A DNA stretch of 42,765 bases. Source: an uncultured Anaerolineaceae bacterium. GTDB lineage: Bacteria > Chloroflexota > Anaerolineae > Promineifilales > Promineifilaceae. Below are positions 1-7,645 of this stretch, piece by piece (within the stretch, counting starts at the first letter, position 1; every line of letters begins with the position of its first letter). The translations under genes were made by a program, and so were the position numbers. The stretch lies in contig CALBTC010000092.1 in the NCBI GenBank assembly GCA_937967805.1, forward strand, positions 1 through 42,765, given 5' to 3'. The notes under the pieces are model-generated. The model was not told the DNA's origin and did no database searches. It saw nothing but the letters and a program-made list of their open reading frames with translations.

Positions 1-364
1 CCTGGCTGTCGTACCAGGAATCAATAATCTGCACATCGTCTACCCAGACGCGCATGCCGTCATCGGTAGTGGCGCTAAAACGATAATTACCGGCCGAAAG
101 CTGCACGTCTCGAATCCATTCTGCTGAAAAATCATCCACGGCAACAATGGGATGGGGTGAGCCATTACCCCAATCATGATCTAGCTCGGCCTCGGTTCGC
201 TGCAGCACCGGCGTGCCGGACAACGATAAGTTGTTCCAATAACGCGCTTGCCACGCGTCGTCTTGTGCCTGCACAGGTTCCATGCCTGCGGCAAACAGTA
301 AGAGTCCCAGAATGAGCATCAAGCCCAACCGGAAAAATTGCTTCCTCAGATTCTTTTGATTCAT
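1..364 (-). CDS. Secreted PA14-domain protein, N-terminal part only
   Basis: The gene runs off the left window edge; 121 codons are visible from an ATG at 362-364. Residues 1-34 form a signal peptide: basic start (MNQKNLRKQFFR), a hydrophobic stretch and a likely cleavage after AQA/VQA. The mature part opens with WQARYWNNLSLSGTP and continues through DHDWGNGSP, FSAEWIRD, YRFSATTDDGMRVWVDD and IIDSWYDSQ. These are the typical elements of a PA14 beta-barrel, a carbohydrate-binding or adhesive module common in exported proteins. What follows the PA14 domain is outside the window, so the overall role (glycosidase, adhesin or other surface protein) cannot be told. The Shine-Dalgarno is weak (AGAGAAAA). 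The gene lies downstream of valS on the same strand but 360 bp away, so it probably has its own promoter. Confidence 0.8.
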   Translation of the reverse strand, partial: MNQKNLRKQFFRLGLMLILGLLLFAAGMEPVQAQDDAWQARYWNNLSLSGTPVLQRTEAELDHDWGNGSPHPIVAVDDFSAEWIRDVQLSAGNYRFSATTDDGMRVWVDDVQIIDSWYDSQ

Positions 365-594
365 TTGTATTTTCTCTTGTGCTTGTGTTCGATTTCGTAA
401 AATTGGGGTGCTTTCAGCAGGATTGCTGGGTTGAATATATGTGGATAGTTGACAGGCGAAGAGGAACGGCCGTTTTCCACAGTAAAAACAAGAAAACACC
501 CAACAGGTATATACGGCCGTATTTGACCTAAAATTCGCTCAGATTGAGGCTAACAGGGGAAGTTATTTAGCTCAATGTGCAGGGGTACATATTC

Positions 595-615
595 AGGGTA
601 TAAACTTTATACCCT
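595..615. repeat. Perfect 10-bp inverted repeat, operator-like
   Basis: AGGGTATAAA and TTTATACCCT flank a single central C. The arms match perfectly. The single-base spacer is too short for a stable RNA loop, so a dimeric regulator binding DNA upstream of the PA14 gene is more likely than a terminator. This is inference only. Confidence 0.45.
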
Positions 616-662
616 TCAAACTCAAAACTAACCGCAATAAACACAGCATAATTTAGCGATCA

Positions 663-725
663 GCATGAAGCGTGAAACATGTTGCGTCTCTAGTCACGCC
701 TCACGTTTCACGCCTCACGTTTCAC
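663..725. repeat. CACGTTTCACGC-type intergenic repeat
   Basis: Copies of CACGCCTCACGTTTCACG on one side and an inverted version (GAAGCGTGAAAC) on the other can fold as a hairpin just past the valS stop codon, where it may act in transcript end formation. A related unit lies at 4400-4445. Confidence 0.55.
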
Positions 726-3419
726 TCAAAGTTGAGACAATCTTTCGCTCAGTTCTGCCTGGCTGGCCTGCAAATCGGCCAGCTTGTCCCGCTCTTTTTG
801 CACCACATCGGGCGGCGCTTTTTCCGCAAACGGGCTGTTGAGCAGGCCCGTCACCCGCCTGATTTGCTGTTCTAACTCGGCCAGCTCTTTGCTCAGGCGC
901 TCTCGCTCCTTGTCCAGGTCAACCATGCCGGCGAGGGGAAGGTAGCAGCTAATTTCGCCCACGGCAATGGTGATGGCCTGTTCTGGCGGAACGGCCGTTT
1001 CGGCCACCACCAGCTCATCTTCATCCAGACGGGCCAGGAAGCAAAGGATGGGCTTTTGTTGATTAATGAATTCGGTTTTGTCACCGGCGGAGAGAACGGC
1101 CGGTATCCACTTGCCCGGCTCCACATTGTTCTCGGCTCGCGCGCCACGAATCGCCCGCACCAGGTCGCGCAGCCGCTCAAAATCGGCAGCCGCTTCAGGA
1201 TACTTCTCACCGGCTGCCGGCCACTCAGCAATGATGAGCGCCTCGGCCCACCCTTCGGCGGGGGCAATACCCAGGCCAGCAGCTTCAAACGCCTGTTTTA
1301 GCTGCTGCCACGTTTCCTCGGTGACGTAGGGAATATAAGGATGCAGCAGCCGCAGGCAGTTATCCAGCACTTTTCGCAAAACCGAGAGCGTCGTCCAGGC
1401 ACGCGTGCCGCCATCGCGGAGCTGTACTTTGGCCAACTCCACGTACCAGTCGGCAAACTCACCCCACAGAAAATCGTACACCTGTCGCCCGGCTTCGCCA
1501 TAGTTGTAGCCATCCATCAGGCGATCGGCCGTTTCTGTCACTTCGCTCAGCCGGGTCAAAATCCATTGGTCGGCAGCCGTGTAGTCGGGCGAATCGGGGG
1601 CATCGGCGGTGCCAGTAGCACCGCTGGCCTTGTCCAGATTGGCGGTGATGAAGCGGGCGGTGTTCCAGATTTTATTGGCAAAGTTGCGGTTGCTTTCCAC
1701 CTTAGACAGCGCCAGATTGAGATCGTTGCCCGGCGTGCCGCTGGTAAGCAGGGTAAAGCGCAAGGCGTCGGTGCCCAACTCACCCATCACTTCCAGCGGG
1801 TCGGTGACGTTGCCGTACGATTTGGACATTTTACGGCCGTGTTCATCTCGCACCAGCCCGTGCAAATATACCGTGTGGAAAGGAATGTCATTGGTAAACA
1901 GCAGGGCAGACATCACCATGCGCGCCACCCAGAAGAACAAAATATCGTAGCCGGTTTCCATCACGTCGGTGGGATAAAAACGGGCCAGATCAGACGTTTG
2001 CTCCGGCCAGCCGAGCGTAGAAAACGGCCACAAGCCGCTGCTGAACCAGGTATCCAGCACGTCCGGGTCCTGGGTGAGCGTGATGTTCTCACCATATTTT
2101 TCCTTTGCTTCAGCGTACGCTTCTTCTTCGCTGTGAGCCACAATCACCTTGCTGTGATCGTCGTTGACATACCAGGCGGGGATACGGTGCCCCCACCACA
2201 ATTGGCGGCTGATGCACCACGGCTTGATGTTTTCCAGCCAGTTGTCCCACACCTTCACAAAGCGCTCCGGCACGATGCGCACTCGGCCGCGATGCACGGC
2301 ATCGAGCCCCATTTTGGCCGCCGGTTCAGCGTTGACAAACCATTGGCGGCTCACCAGTGGCTCGATTACCTCGCCACCCCGCTGGCTGCGCGGTACGTTG
2401 AGGGTGTGCGGCCTGGTTTCGATGGTAAGGCCGGCGGCTTCCATGTCGGCCCACAGCTTTTGGCGCGCTTCAAACCGCTCCAGCCCGGCGTAAGGCCCAG
2501 CATTGTCGTTCAACGTCGCGTCTTTGTTCATGATGTTGACGATGGCCAGGCCATGCCGCTGACCGATCTCAAAGTCGTTGGGATCGTGGCCCGGCGTAAT
2601 TTTGAGCGCGCCGGTGCCGAAGCTCATGTCCACGTACTCGTCGGCGATAATAGGGATTTCCCGGTTGAGCATGGGCACAAGTGCCGTTTTACCCACAAAT
2701 TCAGTGTAGCGCTCGTCGTCGGGATGGACAGCTACGGCCGTATCCCCCAAAATCGTCTCGGGTCGGGTGGTGGCCACCGGCAAATGCCCACCACCTTTCA
2801 CCGGATATTTGAAGTGGTACATCAAGCCCTGTTCTTCGCTGTACTCCACTTCGAGGTCGGAAACGGCCGTTTGCAGCCCCGGCGACCAGTTCACCAGATA
2901 TTCGGCGCGGTAAATCAGCCCCATGCGGTACAGGCGCACAAACGCCTCCTTCACCGCCTCAGACAGCCCATCGTCCAGCGTAAACCGCTCCCGGTCCCAG
3001 TCGCAGGAAGCGCCCAGCCGCCTGAGCTGGTTGGTAATGTGGCCGCCGTACTTTTGCTTCCAGGCCCAGGCACGTTCCAAAAACGCCTCGCGGCCAATTT
3101 CCTGGCGGGAGGTACCTTCGCTGCGCAGTAGCCTTTCCACCTGAAGCTGGGTAGCGATGCCCGCATGGTCCGTGCCGGGCACCCACAGCGCCGCCCGCCC
3201 CTGCATGCGCGCCCGGCGGATCATCAAATCTTCCAGGGCGACAAACATGGCGTGCCCCATGTGCAGTTCACCGGTTACGTTGGGCGGCGGAATGGAGATG
3301 ACAAACGGCTTGGCGTCGGCGGGGCGCGCTTCCGGCTTGAACCAGCCGTTTTCTTCCCACCAATGGTAAAGGCGCTCTTCGGTGCGGCTAAAATCGTACG
3401 CTTTGGGCATTTGGGTCAT
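726..3419 (-). CDS. valS: Valyl-tRNA synthetase, bacterial type
   Basis: This class Ia synthetase charges tRNA-Val in the cytoplasm. At 897 residues it is full length. The HIGH motif appears as PPPNVTGELHMGHAM (about residues 45-60), followed by WVPGTDHAGIATQ. The CP1 editing domain is present, with TTRPETILGDTAVAVHPDD and TPGHDPNDFEIG. The KMSKS loop is GRKMSKSYGN. An anticodon-binding domain follows, and the last 65 residues form the tRNA-binding coiled coil usual for bacterial ValRS (LDKERERLSKELAELEQQ). The ATG at 3417-3419 has AGGA about 10 nt upstream; a second Met three codons later is possible. A T-box leader with a GUC valine specifier precedes it, so expression should rise when uncharged tRNA-Val accumulates. 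A second ValRS of another type lies at 30809-33301. Confidence 0.97.
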   Translation of the reverse strand: MTQMPKAYDFSRTEERLYHWWEENGWFKPEARPADAKPFVISIPPPNVTGELHMGHAMFVALEDLMIRRARMQGRAALWVPGTDHAGIATQLQVERLLRSEGTSRQEIGREAFLERAWAWKQKYGGHITNQLRRLGASCDWDRERFTLDDGLSEAVKEAFVRLYRMGLIYRAEYLVNWSPGLQTAVSDLEVEYSEEQGLMYHFKYPVKGGGHLPVATTRPETILGDTAVAVHPDDERYTEFVGKTALVPMLNREIPIIADEYVDMSFGTGALKITPGHDPNDFEIGQRHGLAIVNIMNKDATLNDNAGPYAGLERFEARQKLWADMEAAGLTIETRPHTLNVPRSQRGGEVIEPLVSRQWFVNAEPAAKMGLDAVHRGRVRIVPERFVKVWDNWLENIKPWCISRQLWWGHRIPAWYVNDDHSKVIVAHSEEEAYAEAKEKYGENITLTQDPDVLDTWFSSGLWPFSTLGWPEQTSDLARFYPTDVMETGYDILFFWVARMVMSALLFTNDIPFHTVYLHGLVRDEHGRKMSKSYGNVTDPLEVMGELGTDALRFTLLTSGTPGNDLNLALSKVESNRNFANKIWNTARFITANLDKASGATGTADAPDSPDYTAADQWILTRLSEVTETADRLMDGYNYGEAGRQVYDFLWGEFADWYVELAKVQLRDGGTRAWTTLSVLRKVLDNCLRLLHPYIPYVTEETWQQLKQAFEAAGLGIAPAEGWAEALIIAEWPAAGEKYPEAAADFERLRDLVRAIRGARAENNVEPGKWIPAVLSAGDKTEFINQQKPILCFLARLDEDELVVAETAVPPEQAITIAVGEISCYLPLAGMVDLDKERERLSKELAELEQQIRRVTGLLNSPFAEKAPPDVVQKERDKLADLQASQAELSERLSQL

Positions 3420-3448
3420 AGTCGTTTGGTCCTTTTGTCGATTTGTCG

Positions 3449-3512
3449 TTTGGTCGCTTAGTCGGTTGGTCGCTTAGTCATTGACTACACGACTACACGA
3501 CTAAGCGACCAA
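3449..3512. repeat. GGTCGCTTAGTC direct and inverted repeat
   Basis: Two direct copies of TTGGTCGCTTAGTC-like sequence (3449-3463 and 3466-3479) face a perfect inverted copy GACTAAGCGACCAA (3499-3512), separated by GACTACACGACTACAC. The 14-bp stem lies between the T-box terminator and the valS start codon, so it is in the valS 5' UTR. It looks like one of several short-word intergenic repeat families in this genome. Confidence 0.65.
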
Positions 3513-3549
3513 AAAAAGCCCTCATCCTAATTATCAAGGACGAGAGCTT
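3511..3549 (-). terminator. T-box regulated terminator of valS
   Basis: On the minus strand, AGCTCTCGTCCT and AGGATGAGGGCT form a 12-bp stem with two G-U pairs and an 8-nt loop, followed by seven U residues. It overlaps the region that would otherwise form the antiterminator with the T-box. Confidence 0.9.
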
Positions 3550-3586
3550 GGAATCTCACGCGGTACCACCTTGGTTCCGTTGGTCG

Positions 3587-3660
3587 GTTATCAGTGGTCG
3601 GTAATCGGTAATCGGAAAAACTGATTACGGTTTACCGTTTACGGATTACCGAAAACGGCA
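3587..3660. repeat. GGTAATCGG-type hairpin repeat inside valS leader
   Basis: Plus-strand words GGTAATCGGTAATCGG are followed after AAAA by CTGATTACGG, TTTACCGTTTACGG and ATTACCG, which are degenerate inverted copies. The unit lies between stem II and the T-box. Relatives occur at 10205-10356, 18301-18385, 30519-30605, 32637-32660 and 41526-41583. Confidence 0.7.
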
Positions 3661-3846
3661 CTCAGCTAAGCGTTAACGGGCTTTCCCGGTGACACCTACT
3701 TTCGTTCAATGCCACAACTCCTGGGCGACTTCGGAAACGGCCGTATCCACCAAAGCTCACACCACCTGCTGCTCTGGCTCTCTCGCGGAGTCGTTTCTTA
3801 CTACTCCCATTCATCATCTTTCACTTTTTAATTTTAACTGGGCAAA

Positions 3847-3875
3847 AGTATAACAAAGCGGGCGCAGAAGGACAA
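3847..3875 (-). promoter_or_regulatory. Probable sigma-70-type promoter of valS
   Basis: On the minus strand TTGTCC (-35, complement of 3870-3875) and TATACT (-10, complement of 3847-3852) are separated by exactly 17 nt. Transcription would start near 3838-3840, just before the T-box leader and right after the stop codon of the DUF454 gene. Confidence 0.65.
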
Positions 3876-3882
3876 TCTTTCT

Positions 3883-4245
3883 TCACTCGGGAAGGCACGT
3901 TTGCTGGTGCAGCACAAACCAGGTGCCGTAAGCCAACAAAATCAGCGCCACTAACTTGGGCCAGCCGGCAGGCACAAAAAACCAAACCGACGAGCCACCC
4001 ACCAGGACAATCATCGACACGGCTATCCATTTGATGCGCAGCGGGATGCAACGGTTGGCTTCCCAACCTTTAATGATCGGGCCAAAGCGCTCATGTTCTA
4101 ACAGCCAGCGGTACGTGCGCGGGGAGGATTTGGCGAAGCAGGCGGCAGAGACCAGCACGAGCGGCGTGGTGGGTAGTAGAGGGACTACAATGCCGACAAA
4201 TGCTGTGCCTAAAAAGAGAACGCCTAAAATGAACCAGATTTTCAT
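3883..4245 (-). CDS. DUF454 (YbaN-like) inner membrane protein
   Basis: This 120-residue protein has the YbaN/DUF454 pattern. A first membrane helix runs into GIVVPLLPTTPLVLVSAACFAKSSPRTYRWLLEH, then HERFGPIIKGWEANRCIPLRIK, and two further hydrophobic stretches at about residues 73-92 and 95-112. The LPLLPTTP-like and CFAxSSPR elements are the family hallmarks. The function is not established. Length matches the family. No clear Shine-Dalgarno precedes the ATG, and a GC hairpin (4260-4279) lies 15 bp upstream. The gene ends right at the valS promoter, so it is probably a separate transcript. Confidence 0.85.
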   Translation of the reverse strand: MKIWFILGVLFLGTAFVGIVVPLLPTTPLVLVSAACFAKSSPRTYRWLLEHERFGPIIKGWEANRCIPLRIKWIAVSMIVLVGGSSVWFFVPAGWPKLVALILLAYGTWFVLHQQTCLPE

Positions 4246-4259
4246 ATGTGTTCAAATGG

Positions 4260-4279
4260 ATTCCCGCTTTTGCGGGAAT
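4260..4279. repeat. ATTCCCGC hairpin (REP-like)
   Basis: ATTCCCGC-TTTT-GCGGGAAT is a perfect 8-bp stem followed by GAC, part of the widespread GTCATTCCCGC element. A larger relative lies at 12941-13007. Confidence 0.7.
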
Positions 4280-4399
4280 GACAAATAACAGTAATCAAAA
4301 AATCAGGCGTAGACTAACACAACTTTGCATAGATTCGCAAAGATTTTTGTAATATTTTTGTCACAATAAATTGGTGAAGATAATCGGGAGATGGTGCGT

Positions 4400-4445
4400 A
4401 AAACGTGAAATGTGATAGAGAATCTCACGCTTCACGCATCACGTT
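4400..4445. repeat. CACGTTTCACGC-type repeat downstream of methyltransferase
   Basis: AAAACGTGAAATGTG on one side and CACGCATCACGTTTT on the other form an imperfect hairpin next to the methyltransferase stop codon. It is the same word family as 663-725 and is probably involved in transcript ending. The stretch 4286-4399 is AT-rich with nothing recognisable. Confidence 0.55.
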
Positions 4446-5069
4446 TTACTTTTGGAATAGAAAGGTGATCAGGCGCGGGGGTTTACCTTCGTCCTGTTTG
4501 TGCCACCATTCATCGAGCGCCAACAATTTGAGGCCATTTTCTTTTGCGGCCGTTAAAAAGTCCGAGATGTGATGGACGTAGGCCGGGATGAACGTGGTTG
4601 CCTCCCCTTGCTGGAATTGGGCTTTGCTGCCCTGATATTGTTTAAACGGATGCAGTTCGCTAATGAACAGCTTGCCCCCTGCCGCCAACGAGCGGCCGGC
4701 TTCGGCAAAGATAAAGTCCAAATCGGCCACATGCTCCAAAATAAGGTTGCAGGTGATGAGGTTAAAAGCGGAATTAGCTGTGGGCCAGGGCCGGGTGATG
4801 TCGGCCGCCTGGAAGGTGACGTTTGGCGCGGTGATTTTGGCTTTGGCCTGGGCAATCATACCGGCGGAAAAGTCAACGGCCGTTACCCTCTCCCCAATTT
4901 CTGCCAGCAGCGGCGTATTCTTGCCCGTACCACAGCCAAGCTCCAGAACAGTCGGGCAGCGCCAATCGCCCAGAATTGATTCAGTAACGGTGCGATCCAG
5001 GTCACGCGTCAGGTTTTCATCGCCATCGTAGGTGGCCGACCAGGTGTCATATGCCTGTTGTATTTTCAT
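4446..5069 (-). CDS. Class I SAM-dependent methyltransferase
   Basis: This is a 207-residue Rossmann-fold methyltransferase of the Methyltransf_11/25 type. The SAM-binding motif I is TVLELGCGTGKNTPLLAEIG (about residues 39-58), followed by RVTAVDFSAGMIAQAKAK (motif II, acidic residue after the second strand). NLITCNLILEHVADLDFIFAEAGRSLAAGGKLFISELHPF holds motifs IV-VI. The substrate cannot be told; the family includes quinone, lipid and small-molecule methyltransferases. The start is supported by AGGAG seven nt upstream of the ATG. It lies 64 bp downstream of the GT39-like gene on the same strand. Confidence 0.9.
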   Translation of the reverse strand: MKIQQAYDTWSATYDGDENLTRDLDRTVTESILGDWRCPTVLELGCGTGKNTPLLAEIGERVTAVDFSAGMIAQAKAKITAPNVTFQAADITRPWPTANSAFNLITCNLILEHVADLDFIFAEAGRSLAAGGKLFISELHPFKQYQGSKAQFQQGEATTFIPAYVHHISDFLTAAKENGLKLLALDEWWHKQDEGKPPRLITFLFQK

Positions 5070-5133
5070 CTCGTTACTCCTGTCAGATTTCTACAGTCCA
5101 ACAAACTCAATTGGGTACAGCTCTGCTGACTAC

Positions 5134-6696
5134 TCAACGACATGGTGTGTTAGGCTGCTCTCCTTGAGGAATGATCTCATATATGGTCCACCGGCCAACC
5201 GTCTGCAAGCGCCTGAGAAGTTTCACTTGTTCTGCCCGTATTTTCAACTCCTCATCAATTAACAGCACATAGCGTAAGTTTGGCATCATAAGATTTTCAC
5301 AAATCTGAGCGGGATCTTGAAAAAAAATCGATGGGGTATTTCTATCTTGACTGTTTCTCTCTCTATCGAAAATTATTTCGCTATAGTGTTGCGATGTCAG
5401 ATCAACCGCCAAGAAATCCCAGTAGCGGAGCTCAACCATGTAAACACCTGGATTTTTTTCAAGCAGTGTAAACAGCGTACGGCCGACCTCAACAGAGTCT
5501 AAAGACATGCCCTCAGGATAGTTGGGAAATCGGACAGCTCCCCACCACATCAAATAAGCCAACAAAAATACGGCCGTCAACCCGGCTAACTTCCCAGAAA
5601 ATTTCGCGCGGGAACGACCCCCTAATTTGCTAAGCGAATAGATTCCATAACTGATATACAATGTCAAAATCACAACATGAAATATTGAATATCGATCAGG
5701 GGCAGCGGATGGAGGACCGGAAAATATATTCATGACGCTGTTCAAGATGAGGCTTGAAATTGCAACCAAAAGCGGGAATAGCTTCCATTTACGCTGCTCA
5801 GCCTGAACCAAGAATGGCAAAGATATGGCCAATCCGATCCAAACAGCAAAGCTTACGTTACGGGTAAGCAGCCTGGGATAATACAAAAACTTTTCGCTAA
5901 TTGAGACATCATAGCCACCATAGTACCAACGGGAATAAGTAGTATGCTTTGCCAGAAATGCAAACAATTCCCCTGTATAGAAATACTCAATCAAGCCAAA
6001 TCCAATAATCAAGCCATTGCCTAGAACATAGAAAGAAGCTAATTTGAATACATTACCGTATTCTCTTCGCCGGAAAAATTTATAGAGCACCGGTAGCGTT
6101 AGCAAATTCACCAGATTAATTAAAGTCCAGCTCTGAACATGAAAACCGGTGGCGAATAAAAAGCATATACCGGCACCCAACCAGTAACCCCTCCGTTTTT
6201 CCCGCAACCAAATAAGCAGCATTAGCAGGCCGGTAAAAAACAAGGCAAAGTAATACATTTCTAGCATCGGAGTGCCGCTTAACCAGACGAACCAGGGTTG
6301 AATCGAAATTAAGAGCGTCGCCAGGACAGCTACTGTGCGACTGCGAAATAAGTGCTGGGCTAAAAAATAGAGAGTCGCAATTAGCAGACAAGACGCAATA
6401 AAAACCGTGACGCGGGGAGCCAGGATCACATCGGGCCAGATTAAAATGGCCAATCCATTTAAATATTTTTCAAGCGGCAACCATGTGCCCTGCACGTCGG
6501 CCAGAATGTTGATCGAGGGCTGTGCTGCCCATGTTGCCGCACGAATTCCTCGGGCAAATTCGTCAGCAGCGACACTTATAAAACCATGCTGATACAAGGC
6601 AATTTGAACCCCTAACCGCACAAGGTTTAAACCAATTAGATAGATGATGCTGCACTTGTGGCCTGCGCTACACTGCCTAATCAAGAAGCTTCTCAT
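5134..6696 (-). CDS. GT39/ArnT-like polytopic membrane glycosyltransferase
   Basis: The 520-residue protein has about ten hydrophobic segments, starting with IIYLIGLNLVRLGVQIALY. After the first one a luminal-type loop contains ADEFARG, the acidic pair expected in GT-C enzymes (ArnT, PMT, GT39) that use polyprenyl-phosphate sugars. LADVQGTWLPLEKYLNG and RSRTVAVLATLLISIQPWFVWLSGTP resemble the helix and loop arrangement of GT39-like proteins in bacterial genomes. The C-terminal soluble part (about residues 400-520) is not recognised. The coding sequence is visibly richer in A+T than its neighbours and has only one ACGGCCGT, which suggests later acquisition. No good Shine-Dalgarno precedes the ATG, so the start is uncertain. 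Confidence 0.72.
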   Translation of the reverse strand: MRSFLIRQCSAGHKCSIIYLIGLNLVRLGVQIALYQHGFISVAADEFARGIRAATWAAQPSINILADVQGTWLPLEKYLNGLAILIWPDVILAPRVTVFIASCLLIATLYFLAQHLFRSRTVAVLATLLISIQPWFVWLSGTPMLEMYYFALFFTGLLMLLIWLREKRRGYWLGAGICFLFATGFHVQSWTLINLVNLLTLPVLYKFFRRREYGNVFKLASFYVLGNGLIIGFGLIEYFYTGELFAFLAKHTTYSRWYYGGYDVSISEKFLYYPRLLTRNVSFAVWIGLAISLPFLVQAEQRKWKLFPLLVAISSLILNSVMNIFSGPPSAAPDRYSIFHVVILTLYISYGIYSLSKLGGRSRAKFSGKLAGLTAVFLLAYLMWWGAVRFPNYPEGMSLDSVEVGRTLFTLLEKNPGVYMVELRYWDFLAVDLTSQHYSEIIFDRERNSQDRNTPSIFFQDPAQICENLMMPNLRYVLLIDEELKIRAEQVKLLRRLQTVGRWTIYEIIPQGEQPNTPCR

Positions 6697-6707
6697 AAGA
6701 AATAGAA

Positions 6708-6731
6708 TCAGCGACCTAATGATGTCGCTGA
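6708..6731 (-). terminator. Hairpin between cyclophilin and glycosyltransferase genes
   Basis: TCAGCGAC and GTCGCTGA form a perfect 8-bp stem around an 8-nt loop. On the minus strand it is followed by the U-rich sequence TTCTATTTCTT. It probably ends the cyclophilin transcript, which would leave the AT-rich glycosyltransferase gene needing its own signals. Confidence 0.5.
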
Positions 6732-6781
6732 CTTAAATAAAGAAAGGGAATAAAAATAGGGACAGTTTAAGACACGGAGAA

Positions 6782-7543
<762 letters not shown>

Positions 7544-7578
7544 GAAGTAATGTCTCCTGTTTATAGTTTATAAAAGAT

Positions 7579-7619
7579 AGTGAACAGTAGAAAGTGAGCA
7601 TGACTTTTTACTGTTCACT
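7579..7619. repeat. Inverted repeat AGTGAACAGTA / TACTGTTCACT
   Basis: The 11-bp arms (7579-7589 and 7609-7619) match perfectly, and more copies of the words AGTGA/TCACTTTTTACTG surround them. It lies between the stop of the 846-residue protein gene and the cyclophilin start, where it can form a hairpin in the minus-strand transcript. Confidence 0.65.
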
Positions 7620-7645
7620 TATCACTTTTTACTGAATTATCCCCT

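Larger units (their letters stand above)
365..725. other. Intergenic region with palindromes and repeats
   Basis: No coding region is convincing here. It holds two copies of the ACGGCCGT palindrome (466-473 and 513-520, the second inside a longer palindrome ATACGGCCGTAT), a 21-bp odd-centred perfect palindrome (595-615) and a CACGTTTCACGC-type repeat (663-725). It must contain the 3' end of the valS transcript and the promoter of the PA14 gene; I could not pick a promoter with confidence. Confidence 0.6.
3511..3838 (-). promoter_or_regulatory. T-box riboswitch of valS, specifier GUC
   Basis: Read on the minus strand, the leader shows stem I with a specifier loop closed by TGGG/CCCA (base) and GAAAC/GTTTC (inner helix). 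The 5' loop side carries AGTA, and the 3' side reads GAA-GUC-G, giving valine codon GUC as specifier (complement of 3727-3729). Stem I also has AGAGAG and GGTGGTGTGAGC, matching the distal tRNA-elbow binding loops. A stem II-like hairpin (GTGGCA/TGTCAC around GAAC and AGTAG) and a CGGG/CCCGTTA stem IIA/B element follow. The T-box AAGGTGGTACCGCG lies at 3559-3572; its TGGT bulge would pair with ACCA, fitting the A discriminator of tRNA-Val. A terminator follows. Odd points: an ACGGCCGT palindrome (3737-3744) sits inside stem I, and a GGTAATCGG-type repeat occupies the stem III position (3587-3660). Confidence 0.92.

Noticed and set aside
1341..3131. Long open frame of 596 codons on the plus strand opposite valS
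   Set aside because: It lies fully antisense to a complete ValRS, has no domain pattern or Shine-Dalgarno, and is explained by GC-biased codons on the other strand.
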